NCBI RefSeq assembly: GCF_000374445.1
Contig: NZ_KB894404.1
Coordinates: 372,001-436,000, forward strand
Source of the DNA: Actinokineospora enzanensis DSM 44649
Lineage (GTDB): Bacteria > Actinomycetota > Actinomycetes > Mycobacteriales > Pseudonocardiaceae
Length of the DNA stretch: 64,000 nt
Reading direction: 5' to 3'
Shown: piece after piece, positions 29,172 to 38,185 of the stretch
How positions within the stretch are numbered: position 1 is the stretch's first letter
Layout: the number at the start of each line of letters is the position of its first letter
Notes under the pieces: generated by a model
What the model was told of the DNA's origin: nothing
The model's input: the letters and a program-made list of their open reading frames with translations, nothing else
Database searches by the model: none
Position numbers and translations under genes: made by a program

Positions 29172-31226
29172 GTGATCACCAGCGTGTACGACCACGCCGC
29201 GCTCAGCGCGGCGTTCGGCATCGACATGGCGGACATCCCCGGCCTCGGGGTCGGCGCGGGCTGGGGCCGGGTGCCGCCCGGCGGGCGGTCCGACCCGCAC
29301 CAGCACGACGAGGTGGAGGTGTTCGTCATCGTGCGCGGCCACGGGCACCTCGTGGTCGACGGTGCGCGCAGACCGGTCACCGAGGGCACGGTGGCGCTGT
29401 TCGAGCCGTTCGAGACCCATGTGGTGGCGAACACCGGGGACACCGACCTGGTCTTCACCACCTTCTACTGGCGCGACCAGCCCCGGGCCGCTCGTCGCGC
29501 GAACCGGACCGTGGGCCGGGGCTTCGACCGCAGGCCGGTGTTCGTGTTCTCCACCCCGCCGACCCCCAACGGCGACCTGCATCTCGGCCACCTGTCCGGC
29601 CCCTACCTCGGCGCCGACGCCTACGTGCGCTTCCAGCGGATGAACGGCGTCCGGGCCTGGCACCTCACCGGCAGCGACGACTTCCAGAGCTACGTCCAGT
29701 CCCGGGCGCGCAAGGACGGCACCACCCCGGCGGAGACCGCGCGCCGGTTCAGCACGGAGATCGCCGCCACGCTGCGGCTGATGGACATCGAGCCGGACCA
29801 GTACACGGTGACCACCGCCGACCCGGACTACCCGCCCGCGCTGACCGCGTTCTTCCGGCGTCTGCTCGACTCCGGCCGCGTCGCCCCGCAGGACGCGCCC
29901 GCGCTGTTCGACGCCGAGACGGGGGAGTACCTCTACGAGTGCGACGTGCACGGCCTGTGCCCCACCTGCAAGGCCGTGACGGGCGGCAACATCTGTGAGG
30001 AGTGCGGCGAGCCGAACCAGTGCGTCGACCTGGTCGCGCCCGTGTCCAACCGGTCGGACCGCGCGCCCCGGCAGGACTCGGCGCGTCGCTACTCGCTGCC
30101 GTTGCACGAGTTCCGCGAGGAGATCCGCGCGCACCACAACCTGGGCCGGGTCCCGGCCCGGCTGCGCGAGCTCGCCGACCGGGTGCTGGCCCGGGACGAG
30201 TTCCACCTCCCGGTGAGCCACCCGTCGTCCTGGGGCGTGCCCACGCCCACAGTGCCTACCGCGCCCACCGCGCCCACCGCGCCCGCTGTGCCTGTTTCGG
30301 ATGGGCCGGAGCAGGTCGTGTGGGTGTGGCCGGAGATGGCGTTCGGTTTCCTGCACGGCATCCAGGCGCTGGGCGGGCGCCTCGGCGAGGACTGGCAGGC
30401 CGACCGGCCGTCGGCGGACTGGAAGATCGTCCACTTCTTCGGCTACGACAACAGCTTCTACCACTCCGTCCTGTACCCGGCGCTGTACCGGCTCGCCCAC
30501 CCCGACTGGGAACCGGACATCGACTATCACGTGAACGAGTTCTATCTGCTGGACGGCGAGAAGTTCTCCACCAGTCGCGGCCATGCCATCTGGGGCAAGG
30601 AACTGCTCGGTCCGGACACCGTCGACGCGGTCCGCTTCCACGTCGCGCGCACCCGTCCCGAGGGCAGGCGCACCGACTTCCGGCTCGCCGACTACCACGC
30701 CGTCGTGCGCGACACGCTCATCGGGCGCTGGCAGCACTGGCTCACCGACCTGGGCGCGCGGGTCGCCGAGCAGTACGGCGGCCGCGCCCCGGACGCGGGC
30801 ATCTGGACACCGGAGCACACCGCACTGCTCGGCAGGTTGCGGGTCCGCCTCGCCGCGGTCACCACCGCGCTCGGCGCGGACGGCTTCTCCCTCAACGCCG
30901 CCGCGGCCGAACTCGACGGCATCGTCGACGACGTGCTGAGGTTCTCCCTGGCCGAGCGCGCCGCGGCGGGCATCGACCACTGGGGCAGCCAGAACCGCAC
31001 CGCGATCGCGCTGGAGCTGGCCGCCGCCCGACTGCTCGGCCGGGTGGCCGCGCCGCTCATGCCCCGGTTCGCCGCCGGGCTGGCCGCGGCGCTGTCCGAC
31101 GACGAGCCCGACCGCTGGCCGAGCCTGGTCGACCTCGTCCCGGCGGGCACCCCCGTCGACCTCGCCGACCGGATCTTCTTCGGTTCCCCGACCCCGTCAA
31201 CGCCCCCCGGAGGTACCCGCCCGTGA
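29172..31226 (+). CDS. Cupin-methionyl-tRNA-synthetase-like fusion, hydrazine synthetase (Spb40/Tri28-like)
   Basis: 684 residues. Residues 1-115 are a cupin with ligand pattern DPHQHDEVEV and EPFETHVVAN. Residues 118-684 are a class I synthetase of MetRS type. It has a HIGH-like PNGDLHLGHLSGP near 135, a four-cysteine knuckle (CPTCK, ICEECGEPN) near 263-285, a KMSKS-like GEKFSTSRG near 463 and a helical anticodon-domain-like tail. A Pro/Thr/Ala repeat linker lies near 356-372. The GTG at 29172 follows AGGAG by 6 bases. Established knowledge: such fusions join N6-hydroxylysine to glycine with ATP, and the cupin rearranges the ester to an N-N bond. It heads a five-gene coupled operon. Confidence 0.92.
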   Translation: MITSVYDHAALSAAFGIDMADIPGLGVGAGWGRVPPGGRSDPHQHDEVEVFVIVRGHGHLVVDGARRPVTEGTVALFEPFETHVVANTGDTDLVFTTFYWRDQPRAARRANRTVGRGFDRRPVFVFSTPPTPNGDLHLGHLSGPYLGADAYVRFQRMNGVRAWHLTGSDDFQSYVQSRARKDGTTPAETARRFSTEIAATLRLMDIEPDQYTVTTADPDYPPALTAFFRRLLDSGRVAPQDAPALFDAETGEYLYECDVHGLCPTCKAVTGGNICEECGEPNQCVDLVAPVSNRSDRAPRQDSARRYSLPLHEFREEIRAHHNLGRVPARLRELADRVLARDEFHLPVSHPSSWGVPTPTVPTAPTAPTAPAVPVSDGPEQVVWVWPEMAFGFLHGIQALGGRLGEDWQADRPSADWKIVHFFGYDNSFYHSVLYPALYRLAHPDWEPDIDYHVNEFYLLDGEKFSTSRGHAIWGKELLGPDTVDAVRFHVARTRPEGRRTDFRLADYHAVVRDTLIGRWQHWLTDLGARVAEQYGGRAPDAGIWTPEHTALLGRLRVRLAAVTTALGADGFSLNAAAAELDGIVDDVLRFSLAERAAAGIDHWGSQNRTAIALELAAARLLGRVAAPLMPRFAAGLAAALSDDEPDRWPSLVDLVPAGTPVDLADRIFFGSPTPSTPPGGTRP

Positions 31227-32200
31227 TCGACTCGACAGAACGCGTCCGGCAGCTGCTCACCGACGGCGCGGAGGACGAGCTCGGCCGCGCCGAGCTGGCC
31301 CCGGACGGCCGCTACCAGCTGCGGCCGACCACCCTGGCGAGCATGTCCGAGTACGTGTCGCGGACCCTCGCCGACGGCTTCGCTGGCCGCGGGCCCGCGG
31401 AGTTCCCGCTGCTCGTGGTGGGTTGGGGGAAGTGCCGGGTCGGCTCAACCGCGCTCACCAACCTGTTCGGGGTCGCAGGCGTCCCGGCCTACTACCAGCC
31501 GGTCAAGACCATCGCCCGGCACGCCATGACCGGCGGGCAAGGCGCGCCGTGGCGGTTGCCCGATGGCCAGGACGTGCTGTTCGCCAAGGAGATGGCCGGA
31601 CCGTACGTGCACTACGAGACGCTGTTCGACCCGATCCGCTGCCTGGTGGACGCCGGGTGGCCCGCCGAGCGGCTGCACCTGCTGGTGCTCGACCGGGAAC
31701 CGGTGGCGTCGTTGAACTCCTGGCTGGTGAAGTGGACGGGCAAGATCGGTCGGCAGCGCGTGCTCGACAACTTCGAGCTGTCGTCGCTGAACTACCCGCG
31801 GATGCGCGCGCGGGCGCGGGAGGTCGGGGTCGCGGTGACGCACTTCGCCTACGAGGCCAGCCGGTCGCCCGCGTTGTCCGTGTCGCGGCTGTTCGACCGG
31901 CTGGGCATCGCGCACCGCTACGACGACACGGTGATCTCCGACTGGGGCGCCCGGGGCGACCTCAACTCGGACACGGCCACGATCGTCTACCCGGACGAGC
32001 CCGAGCCGTACTTCGTCCCCGGCCTGCACTCGTCCGGCGACGGCTACAGCTACCGGCGCACCGACCAGGTGGCGCTCACCCCGGCGGACGAGGAGCTTGC
32101 CCGGCGCGCGGACATCGAGGAGATCTACCGGACATCCGTGCGCGAGTGCGCGCGTGCGCTCGACCTCGCCGACCTGGTCGACCTGCCCGTGCGGTCGTGA
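31223..32200 (+). CDS. Sulfotransferase-like P-loop protein
   Basis: 325 residues. The segment VVGWGKCRVGSTALTNLFG resembles the 5'-phosphosulfate loop of PAPS sulfotransferases. A later LLVLDREPVASLNSWLVKW resembles the 3'-phosphate region (RxPxxxxxSW). The family call is tentative and the acceptor unknown. Start and stop overlap both neighbours by GTGA, so expression is coupled to the hydrazine synthetase. Sulfation of a hydroxyl or hydrazine, or a PAPS-like nucleotide transfer, would be possible roles (inference). Confidence 0.65.
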   Translation: MIDSTERVRQLLTDGAEDELGRAELAPDGRYQLRPTTLASMSEYVSRTLADGFAGRGPAEFPLLVVGWGKCRVGSTALTNLFGVAGVPAYYQPVKTIARHAMTGGQGAPWRLPDGQDVLFAKEMAGPYVHYETLFDPIRCLVDAGWPAERLHLLVLDREPVASLNSWLVKWTGKIGRQRVLDNFELSSLNYPRMRARAREVGVAVTHFAYEASRSPALSVSRLFDRLGIAHRYDDTVISDWGARGDLNSDTATIVYPDEPEPYFVPGLHSSGDGYSYRRTDQVALTPADEELARRADIEEIYRTSVRECARALDLADLVDLPVRS

Positions 32201-33420
32201 GCCGGGCACCCGGACCCGCCTGGCCGCCGATGATGCGGCTGTTCGCCGGGGGCACGCTGGTCAACGCCTTCGGCAACGGCCTGTTCATGGTCGGCTCGCT
32301 GCTGTTCTTCACCCGGGTGCTGGGGCTCGCGGCCGCGGCCGTCGGCGTCGGCCTGACCGTCGCGGAGATCGTCGGGCTGGCCGTCAGCGCGCCGATCAGC
32401 GGCCTGGCCGACCGGTTCGGCGCCAGGCGGGTGCTGTGCGCGCTGCTGCTGGTGCAGGGCGCCGCGACGCTGTTGTTGCTGCTGCCGCGCTCGCTCGCCT
32501 GGTTCACCGCGGTGGCGATCCTCTACTCGGTGGGGCAGAAGGCGGCCCGGGGCGTGAACAACGCCCTGATCGCGATCGTGGGCGCCGACGACCGGGTGGT
32601 GGTCCGGGCGCGGCTGCGGTCGGTGAACAACCTGGGCATGTCGGTCGGGTCCCTGGCGGCGGGCGTGGCGGTGGCGGTGGACACGCCGCAGGCGTACACG
32701 GTGTTGTTCGTCGTCGACGCGATGACGTTCCTCGGCGCCGCGGCGCTGCTGTGGCAGGTCCGGTGGGCGGCGGCGAGCAGCGCCACCGGGGTCGTACCGA
32801 GTCTCCGGGCGGTATTGCGGGACCTGCGGTACCTGCGGCTGACCGCGGTGAACGCCGTGGTCAGCCTCCAGTACTCGGTCCTCACCGTCGCGCTGCCGCT
32901 GTGGCTGGCCGACCGGACCAGCGCGCCCCGGTGGCTGCTCTCGGTCCTGCTGGCCGTGAACACGATGATGGTGGTGCTGTTCCAGGTGCGGGCCAGCGTG
33001 CGGATCACCTCGGTGACCGCGGCCGCGGCCCACCTGCGGCGCGCGGCCGTGCTCTTCCTGGTCGGCGTGTCGGCGCTGGGCCTGGCGGCGCTCGCCGGTC
33101 CGTGGCTCGCCGCCGCGCTGCTGCTGGCCGGGGTGGTCGTGCACACCGTCGCGGAACTGTGGCACGCGGCCGCCGCGTTCGAGGCGAGCGTCGCGCTGGC
33201 CGAGCCCGACCGGCACGGCGCCTACCAGGGGGTGTTCGCGCTCGGCCAGGGGATCGCCGAGTCGCTCGCGCCGGTCGCGTTGCTCGCGCTGTGCCTGGGG
33301 CTGGGGGTACCGGGATGGTTCCTGGTGGCCGCGGCCCTGCTGGCGGGGGGAGTGCTGATGGCATCGCAGTTGGACAGTGCAGAACGAAGGGGGCAGAGGC
33401 GTGTCGGCCACACTGTGTGA
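32197..33420 (+). CDS. MFS transporter of the hydrazine operon
   Basis: 407 residues with about twelve hydrophobic segments. The MFS loop motif between segments 2 and 3 reads GLADRFGARRVL. The GTG at 32197 overlaps the preceding TGA. It ends 20 bases inside the next gene. It probably exports the product and may give self-resistance (inference from operon position). A TTG/GTG start choice is not in doubt because the overlap fixes it. Confidence 0.88.
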   Translation: MSRAPGPAWPPMMRLFAGGTLVNAFGNGLFMVGSLLFFTRVLGLAAAAVGVGLTVAEIVGLAVSAPISGLADRFGARRVLCALLLVQGAATLLLLLPRSLAWFTAVAILYSVGQKAARGVNNALIAIVGADDRVVVRARLRSVNNLGMSVGSLAAGVAVAVDTPQAYTVLFVVDAMTFLGAAALLWQVRWAAASSATGVVPSLRAVLRDLRYLRLTAVNAVVSLQYSVLTVALPLWLADRTSAPRWLLSVLLAVNTMMVVLFQVRASVRITSVTAAAAHLRRAAVLFLVGVSALGLAALAGPWLAAALLLAGVVVHTVAELWHAAAAFEASVALAEPDRHGAYQGVFALGQGIAESLAPVALLALCLGLGVPGWFLVAAALLAGGVLMASQLDSAERRGQRRVGHTV

Positions 33421-34468
33421 GGTCCGGGACATCGGGAACGACAAGCTGTGGGCGCGGCTGTGGGCGGCCGATGTCACGCAGCCGCCGTACTACCAACCCG
33501 CGGAGCTGCTGGCCGCCGCGCGGCACCTGCAACCGGTGTACTACCTGCCCGACGACCTGCGTTACGAGCAGAACCGGGACACCCTGCTGGGCTTCGAGCC
33601 CGAGCACGTGGTGGCGGTGGACGACGACGGGCCCGTGCTCGGCCTCGCGCTCACCGTCGAGCGGCACGTCGACGGCACCCGGCTGTCCTGCTTCGGCAAG
33701 CCCCTCTACCTGGTGGTCGACGGGTCCGCGGCCGAGTCCCGGGTCGCCGCCGCGGCCGGGCCACTGTGGACCAGGCTCACCGAGCTGGCGGGGGAGCACG
33801 GGGTGGCCGGCTACCACGTGCGGGACTTCCTCGTCGGCGGCCGCCTCTCTCCGCTGAGCGAGCGTGTCCTGCGCGCGGGCGGCCGCGCGAACCCCTACTT
33901 CGTCCAGGTAGTCGACCTGCGCCCGGAGCTGTCCGAGATCTGGTCCGGGCTGCGCGACAACCACCGGCGCATCCTGCGCAAGCGGACCGGGCAGGTGCGG
34001 CTGACGGTCGTCGGGGCGGACACCGTCCGCCCCGAACACGGGGACCTGATGTCCCGGCTGCACCGGATCATGCGCGGCAGCACGGTGCGGTCGGCCGACT
34101 ACTGGCGTGCCGTGGTCGAGGGCGTGCGCGCCGACGAGGGATTCCTGGTGGTCGCCGAGGAGGACGGCGCCGAGGTCGCAGGCGCGCACTTCGCCATGTC
34201 CGACCGCGCCGCCTTCTACTCCACGGCGGCCCACGACCCCGAGCGCAAGGGCGTGGGACTGAGCCACGTGGTGCTGTGGCGGGCGATCGAGCACGCCAGG
34301 GAACGCGGCTGCGCCGGTTTCGAGGTTGGCGACCGGGTCTATCCCGGGCAGCATCGGTTCGTGGACGACAAGCTGCAGAACATCAGCCACTTCAAGGCCG
34401 GGTTCGGCGGCGGGGCCGCACTGCGGGTGGACGTGCTCGCGGGCACCGGGAGCGAGGGGGAGGCGTGA
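33401..34468 (+). CDS. GNAT/FemAB-fold acyl- or aminoacyl-transferase
   Basis: 355 residues. The C-terminal half looks like a BioF2/FemAB-type GNAT domain (VGLSHVVLWRAIEHARERGC, then AGFEVGDRVYPGQHRFVDDK, then NISHFKAGFGGG). FemAB relatives take aminoacyl-tRNA as donor; others use acyl-CoA. In an operon headed by a MetRS-like enzyme, tRNA-dependent amide formation is an attractive idea but not shown by sequence. The GTG at 33401 follows AAGGGGG with a 7-base gap, and the gene overlaps the MFS gene by 20 bases. Confidence 0.7.
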   Translation: MSATLCEVRDIGNDKLWARLWAADVTQPPYYQPAELLAAARHLQPVYYLPDDLRYEQNRDTLLGFEPEHVVAVDDDGPVLGLALTVERHVDGTRLSCFGKPLYLVVDGSAAESRVAAAAGPLWTRLTELAGEHGVAGYHVRDFLVGGRLSPLSERVLRAGGRANPYFVQVVDLRPELSEIWSGLRDNHRRILRKRTGQVRLTVVGADTVRPEHGDLMSRLHRIMRGSTVRSADYWRAVVEGVRADEGFLVVAEEDGAEVAGAHFAMSDRAAFYSTAAHDPERKGVGLSHVVLWRAIEHARERGCAGFEVGDRVYPGQHRFVDDKLQNISHFKAGFGGGAALRVDVLAGTGSEGEA

Positions 34469-35592
34469 CCGAGACCCTGCTGGGCGACGCGCTCGCCGGG
34501 TTCGCGGCGGCAGGCGCGCCGCCACCGGACGTGCGCGCCCGTCGGCAACGGCTGGCGGAGTTCGTGCGTTCGGTGGAGCCCCGGGTCTGGCAGGCTCCGG
34601 AGTCGCTGTGGGGCCGTCTGCGGCAGGTGTTGGGCTGGGACGACGAGTCGCTGCACGCGTTCGTCCACGCGCCGATGATCGTGCACAGCTCGACGCACGT
34701 CAGCATGAACGCCTTCGCGCCGATGATGGTGTTCCCGTGGTTCTGCCTGCGCGCGTGTCATGTGGACGGTGCCGTCCACCTGCGCACCCAGGTCACCCAC
34801 AACAACCTCAGCGACAGCCGGTGGAAACCGCACGTCTGGTGGCGCGCCGACGCGGCCGGACGGGTGGCGCGCACTCAGTTGTTCAGCCGCGGACCGAAGT
34901 TCGAGCACCAGGTGCTGCTCGGCCAACCCGTGCCCGACCTGCCGGGCGACCTGTGCCCGACCGACGCCGAGGCCGTGGACCTCGCCCGGCACGCCACGAA
35001 CTTCGCCTACTTCGCGATGATCTACCGCATGGCGCTGGAACGTCACGCCGGACTGCACCGTCCCGGTGCGACGGTCGAGATCCCGATCGACCTGATGAAC
35101 GCACACGTCCTGGCAGGCCCGGACCGTGCGCGCTGGGCGGACGCCCTGCACGAACTGGGCCTGGTGCTGCGCGAGGTGGGCCAGGACAACAAGCTCCGCG
35201 AACTGCCCGCCGCCGAGGTCGCGGGGGCGCGCGGGGCGTTGATCTGCCCGAACTACATCAACGTCGGCCAAGCGTACCGGCTGGGCATCTCGGCGACCAT
35301 GGGCGCGGAGAAGATGTCGGTCTACCTGGCCGAGATGAACGAGGTCCTCGCCGACTTCTACCCCCGCATCGGCGAGACCTGCGCCTTCCCCCAGTTCCTC
35401 GGTGTCTCCCGGTTCGACGTCGACCGTCTTGCCCCGCTGTCGGAGTCGTGGCGGGCCGAGCTGGGGTCGTCCGGTCGTACCTCGTTGCCGCTGGTGGTCG
35501 CCCAGCACGGGACCGAGCTGGTCGGCCTGCTCGACCGGGCGTTGACCGAGCCGGTCGGGACGATCGCCGACATCGTCACGCTGCGGGGGTAG
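34465..35592 (+). CDS. Unrecognised 375-residue protein, last gene of hydrazine operon
   Basis: I do not recognise the family. It is soluble, with no signal peptide. Conspicuous segments are APMIVHSSTHVSMNAFAPMM, RTQVTHNNLSDSRWKPHVWW, LICPNYINVGQAYRLGIS and GETCAFPQFLG, which carry many His, Asn and Trp and could form an active site. The GTG overlaps the previous stop (GTGA), so it is co-translated with the GNAT-like gene. A terminator follows 14 bases after the stop, closing the operon. It could be an enzyme acting on the hydrazine intermediate or an amide-bond former. Confidence 0.8.
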   Translation: MTETLLGDALAGFAAAGAPPPDVRARRQRLAEFVRSVEPRVWQAPESLWGRLRQVLGWDDESLHAFVHAPMIVHSSTHVSMNAFAPMMVFPWFCLRACHVDGAVHLRTQVTHNNLSDSRWKPHVWWRADAAGRVARTQLFSRGPKFEHQVLLGQPVPDLPGDLCPTDAEAVDLARHATNFAYFAMIYRMALERHAGLHRPGATVEIPIDLMNAHVLAGPDRARWADALHELGLVLREVGQDNKLRELPAAEVAGARGALICPNYINVGQAYRLGISATMGAEKMSVYLAEMNEVLADFYPRIGETCAFPQFLGVSRFDVDRLAPLSESWRAELGSSGRTSLPLVVAQHGTELVGLLDRALTEPVGTIADIVTLRG

Positions 35593-35606
35593 CGCTGCTT
35601 CGCTGA

Positions 35607-35632
35607 CCGGGCGGCCCTTGACGGCCGCCCGG
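35607..35632. terminator. Terminator closing the hydrazine operon
   Basis: A perfect 10-bp GC-rich inverted repeat with a 6-base loop starts 14 bases after the last stop. The convergent P450-like gene ends 210 bases further right. Confidence 0.75.
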
Positions 35633-35841
35633 CGATTCCCCTGAGGTCGGGCCCATTCTCTCCGCCCTCTGGCGAAGTGCTATTACTATCCGCCATCAAC
35701 TATCGAGATAATCGGTGGTCGATGCACACGGTCGGCACGACAGATGTGGTCCGTTCGCCGAGCCAAGTGGGTAGCCGAGTATCCCGTGCGGGTACCGATA
35801 CCGGTGACAGCAGCCCACAAAACGCCAGGAGCGGCCGGGCC

Positions 35842-37014
35842 TCAGCCGAGCCGGACGGGCAGTTCGATCAGGCCCCGGTTGCGGAAGGACGGTTGCCACC
35901 GCAGATCGCCTGCGGGCACGGCGAGGGTGATGTCGCGTTCGAGCAGCGCGGCGAACGCCACGGCGGCCTCCACCTGGCTGAGCCGGGAGCCGAAGCTGCG
36001 GTGGATGCCGTGCCCGTAGCTCAGGTGTGGGTTCGGGGCCCGGTCCAGTCGCAGGTCCTCCGGGGACTCGAATACCTCCGGGTCGTGGTTGGCCGACGCG
36101 ATGCCCAGCAGGACGGTGTCCCCGGCCGGGACGACTGTGCCCGCGATGTCCACATCCGTCACCGGGAAGCGGCGGATCGCGAACTGGAGGGGCTGGTCGA
36201 ACCGGGTCAGTTCCTCGATCGCCGACGGCAGCAGGTCGGGGGAGTCCCGCAGCGTGGACAGCCGGTCCGGGCGCGTGAGCAGGGCGGCGACGCCGTTGCC
36301 GATCAGGTTGACCAGGTTCTCGTAACCCGCCCACAGCGCCAGGAACGCCAGCGAGACCAGTTCGTCCTCGGTGAGCCGGTCTTCGTCGTCCCGCACCGCG
36401 ATCAACGCGGACAGCAGGTCGTCGGCAGGCTCGGCTCGCTTGCGTGCGACCAGGTCGAGCAGGAACGCCTGCATGGCCATCACCGCGTCGCGCGCGGCGG
36501 TGGGCGGCTGGTCGGCGCGGGGGGAGAGCAGCACGGTGGTCCACGTGCGGAAGCGGTCGTGGTCCTGTGCGGGAACACCGAGCAGGTCGCCGATGACACG
36601 TACCGGCAATGGGGCGGCGAAGGAACTGATCAGGTCTACCGGTTCGCCGGAAGGCAGTGAGGTCAGCAGTTCGCGCGCTGCTACCTCTATCGAGGGCGCC
36701 AACGCCTCTACCCGGTTCGGGGTGAACGCACCGGCGATGAGACGGCGCAGGCGAGTGTGGTCCGGTGGATCGAGGTTGAGCAGGTTGGCGTCCAGTGCCG
36801 GTGGCAACGAGAAGCCCCGGTAGCCCGCACTCGCGTTGGTGCGGTCCAGTGACAGACGCGGGTCGGCGAGGCCTTCACGGACGTCGGCGTACCGGGTCAC
36901 CAGCCACGCCTTCGCACCGTCCGGTGTGGACACGTGGTGGACACCGCCGTCCGCACGGAGGCGGGCGTACGCCGGGTAGGGGTCGGCGTGGAAGGACTCG
37001 CCGAACAGGTCCAT
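35842..37014 (-). CDS. P450-fold protein lacking the heme-thiolate cysteine
   Basis: 390 residues of clear P450 fold: ExxR in [10 protein letters not shown], substrate-side FAIRRFPV and an I-helix reading [13 protein letters not shown], where AGxET is usual. The heme loop reads [19 protein letters not shown]: the expected GIHxC position is Ser, not Cys. The codon is AGC, so a single base change could explain it. A heme-free accessory role, as in EryCII/DesVIII-type P450 homologues, or loss of function are both possible; no glycosyltransferase is nearby. The ATG at 37014 follows GGAG by 6 bases. It ends the XRE/ImmA/MAB_1171c operon. Confidence 0.85.
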   Translation of the reverse strand: MDLFGESFHADPYPAYARLRADGGVHHVSTPDGAKAWLVTRYADVREGLADPRLSLDRTNASAGYRGFSLPPALDANLLNLDPPDHTRLRRLIAGAFTPNRVEALAPSIEVAARELLTSLPSGEPVDLISSFAAPLPVRVIGDLLGVPAQDHDRFRTWTTVLLSPRADQPPTAARDAVMAMQAFLLDLVARKRAEPADDLLSALIAVRDDEDRLTEDELVSLAFLALWAGYENLVNLIGNGVAALLTRPDRLSTLRDSPDLLPSAIEELTRFDQPLQFAIRRFPVTDVDIAGTVVPAGDTVLLGIASANHDPEVFESPEDLRLDRAPNPHLSYGHGIHRSFGSRLSQVEAAVAFAALLERDITLAVPAGDLRWQPSFRNRGLIELPVRLG

Positions 37015-37036
37015 GGGTGACTCCGTCAGTCGTCTG

Positions 37037-38185
37037 TCAGTCGATGGTCGTGAACGCGCGGGAGACACGCACCAGCCAGTCGGGGCCGGTGTCGGACTCG
37101 GTGCCCGCACTCGCCGGTCGTTCCGGAGCGGCAGGCACGCCCGCGCGGGCACTGGCGGTCAGCGCCGCGCGAATGCCCGCGGCCTCGGTGTACGCGCGCA
37201 GATCATCCCCGGTGAGGCCCGCTCGCTCGGCGGCCTGGGTGGCCGAGCCGGTGGAGGTCGGGTCCTGGTAGGCACGCAGCCAGCGGATGCCGTCGCGGAT
37301 CTCCACGACCCGCCGGTGCAGCTGGAAGTCGAGGTCGCGGATGGCCCGCCTGCCCGCGCCCGGGTCGAGCGCGAGGTCCGGGTTGGCGGTGCACAGCGCC
37401 GACCAGAGCGGGAACAGTGCCAGGTGTGTCCGGTAGGCCCGTGCCTGGGCGCGAGCGGCGGTGAGCTGGGGTCCCCACCCGGGAACGCTCCACCCGATCA
37501 GCGTGAGGATGCCGCCCAGCCCGGCGCCCAACCGGGCGGCGAGCTCCCAGCGCAGGGGATCCAATCCGAACGGGCGCGCGAGCACGTCCGCATACCGGGC
37601 GGTCACGTAGACCAGCCCGCCCACCGCGCCGGTGGCCGCCAGCCGCAGTCCGCGCCGCAGCCACGGTCCCGCGATCGTGCGGACGTGCTTGCGGCACCGG
37701 GCGATCAGCATGAACTGGGACACCGCGAACGAGGTCACGTACAGCATCAGGTAGACCGAGTACAGCCCCTGTCCCGCGAACCGCACGGCGGCGGTGGTGG
37801 TGTCCTCCTCGGTCAGGTCGGCCATCGCGAACAGCACCGCCATCGCGGCCAGCACACCGGCGAAACCCCACATCTGCCGCCGCACCATCGGCCGGGCCTT
37901 CTCGTCCGGGTGCGCCCAGAACGTCAACGCCGCCAACTGGCTCGCGGACACACAGATCACACTGCTCTGCGACAGCAGCAGCGCCAGGTTGGGCACACCG
38001 GTCGCCCGGTCCAGCACCGCCCACACGCGTGGGTCGCTGATGGTGAACGTCAGTCCCATGAACAGGTAGAACAACCCGATCGCGATAGCGGCGGGGCCCC
38101 GGTCGCGGCGCAGCAGCGAGGGCAGCTTGAGCAGCAGGCTGACCCACGCCACCCCGGCGCACAGCGGGTAGAGGATCCCGTTCAT
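37037..38185 (-). CDS. MAB_1171c-like putative membrane transporter
   Basis: 382 residues. About seven hydrophobic segments fill residues 1-235 ([55 protein letters not shown]). A soluble C-terminal domain of the DUF6545 kind follows ([34 protein letters not shown]). Function is unknown. Its ATG overlaps the stop of the ImmA-like gene by 4 bases (ATGA), and the P450-like gene follows after 22 bases. The XRE-metallopeptidase-MAB_1171c-P450 order recurs in actinomycetes as far as I recall. Confidence 0.78.
   Translation of the reverse strand: MNGILYPLCAGVAWVSLLLKLPSLLRRDRGPAAIAIGLFYLFMGLTFTISDPRVWAVLDRATGVPNLALLLSQSSVICVSASQLAALTFWAHPDEKARPMVRRQMWGFAGVLAAMAVLFAMADLTEEDTTTAAVRFAGQGLYSVYLMLYVTSFAVSQFMLIARCRKHVRTIAGPWLRRGLRLAATGAVGGLVYVTARYADVLARPFGLDPLRWELAARLGAGLGGILTLIGWSVPGWGPQLTAARAQARAYRTHLALFPLWSALCTANPDLALDPGAGRRAIRDLDFQLHRRVVEIRDGIRWLRAYQDPTSTGSATQAAERAGLTGDDLRAYTEAAGIRAALTASARAGVPAAPERPASAGTESDTGPDWLVRVSRAFTTID

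Noticed and set aside
28932-30980. 682-residue minus-strand frame opposite the cupin-MetRS gene
   Set aside because: No domain and skewed composition; the plus-strand fusion explains this DNA.
29172-31226. Housekeeping methionyl-tRNA synthetase
   Set aside because: A cupin domain is fused at the N terminus and N-hydroxylase and oxidase genes lie beside it, matching hydrazine synthetases.
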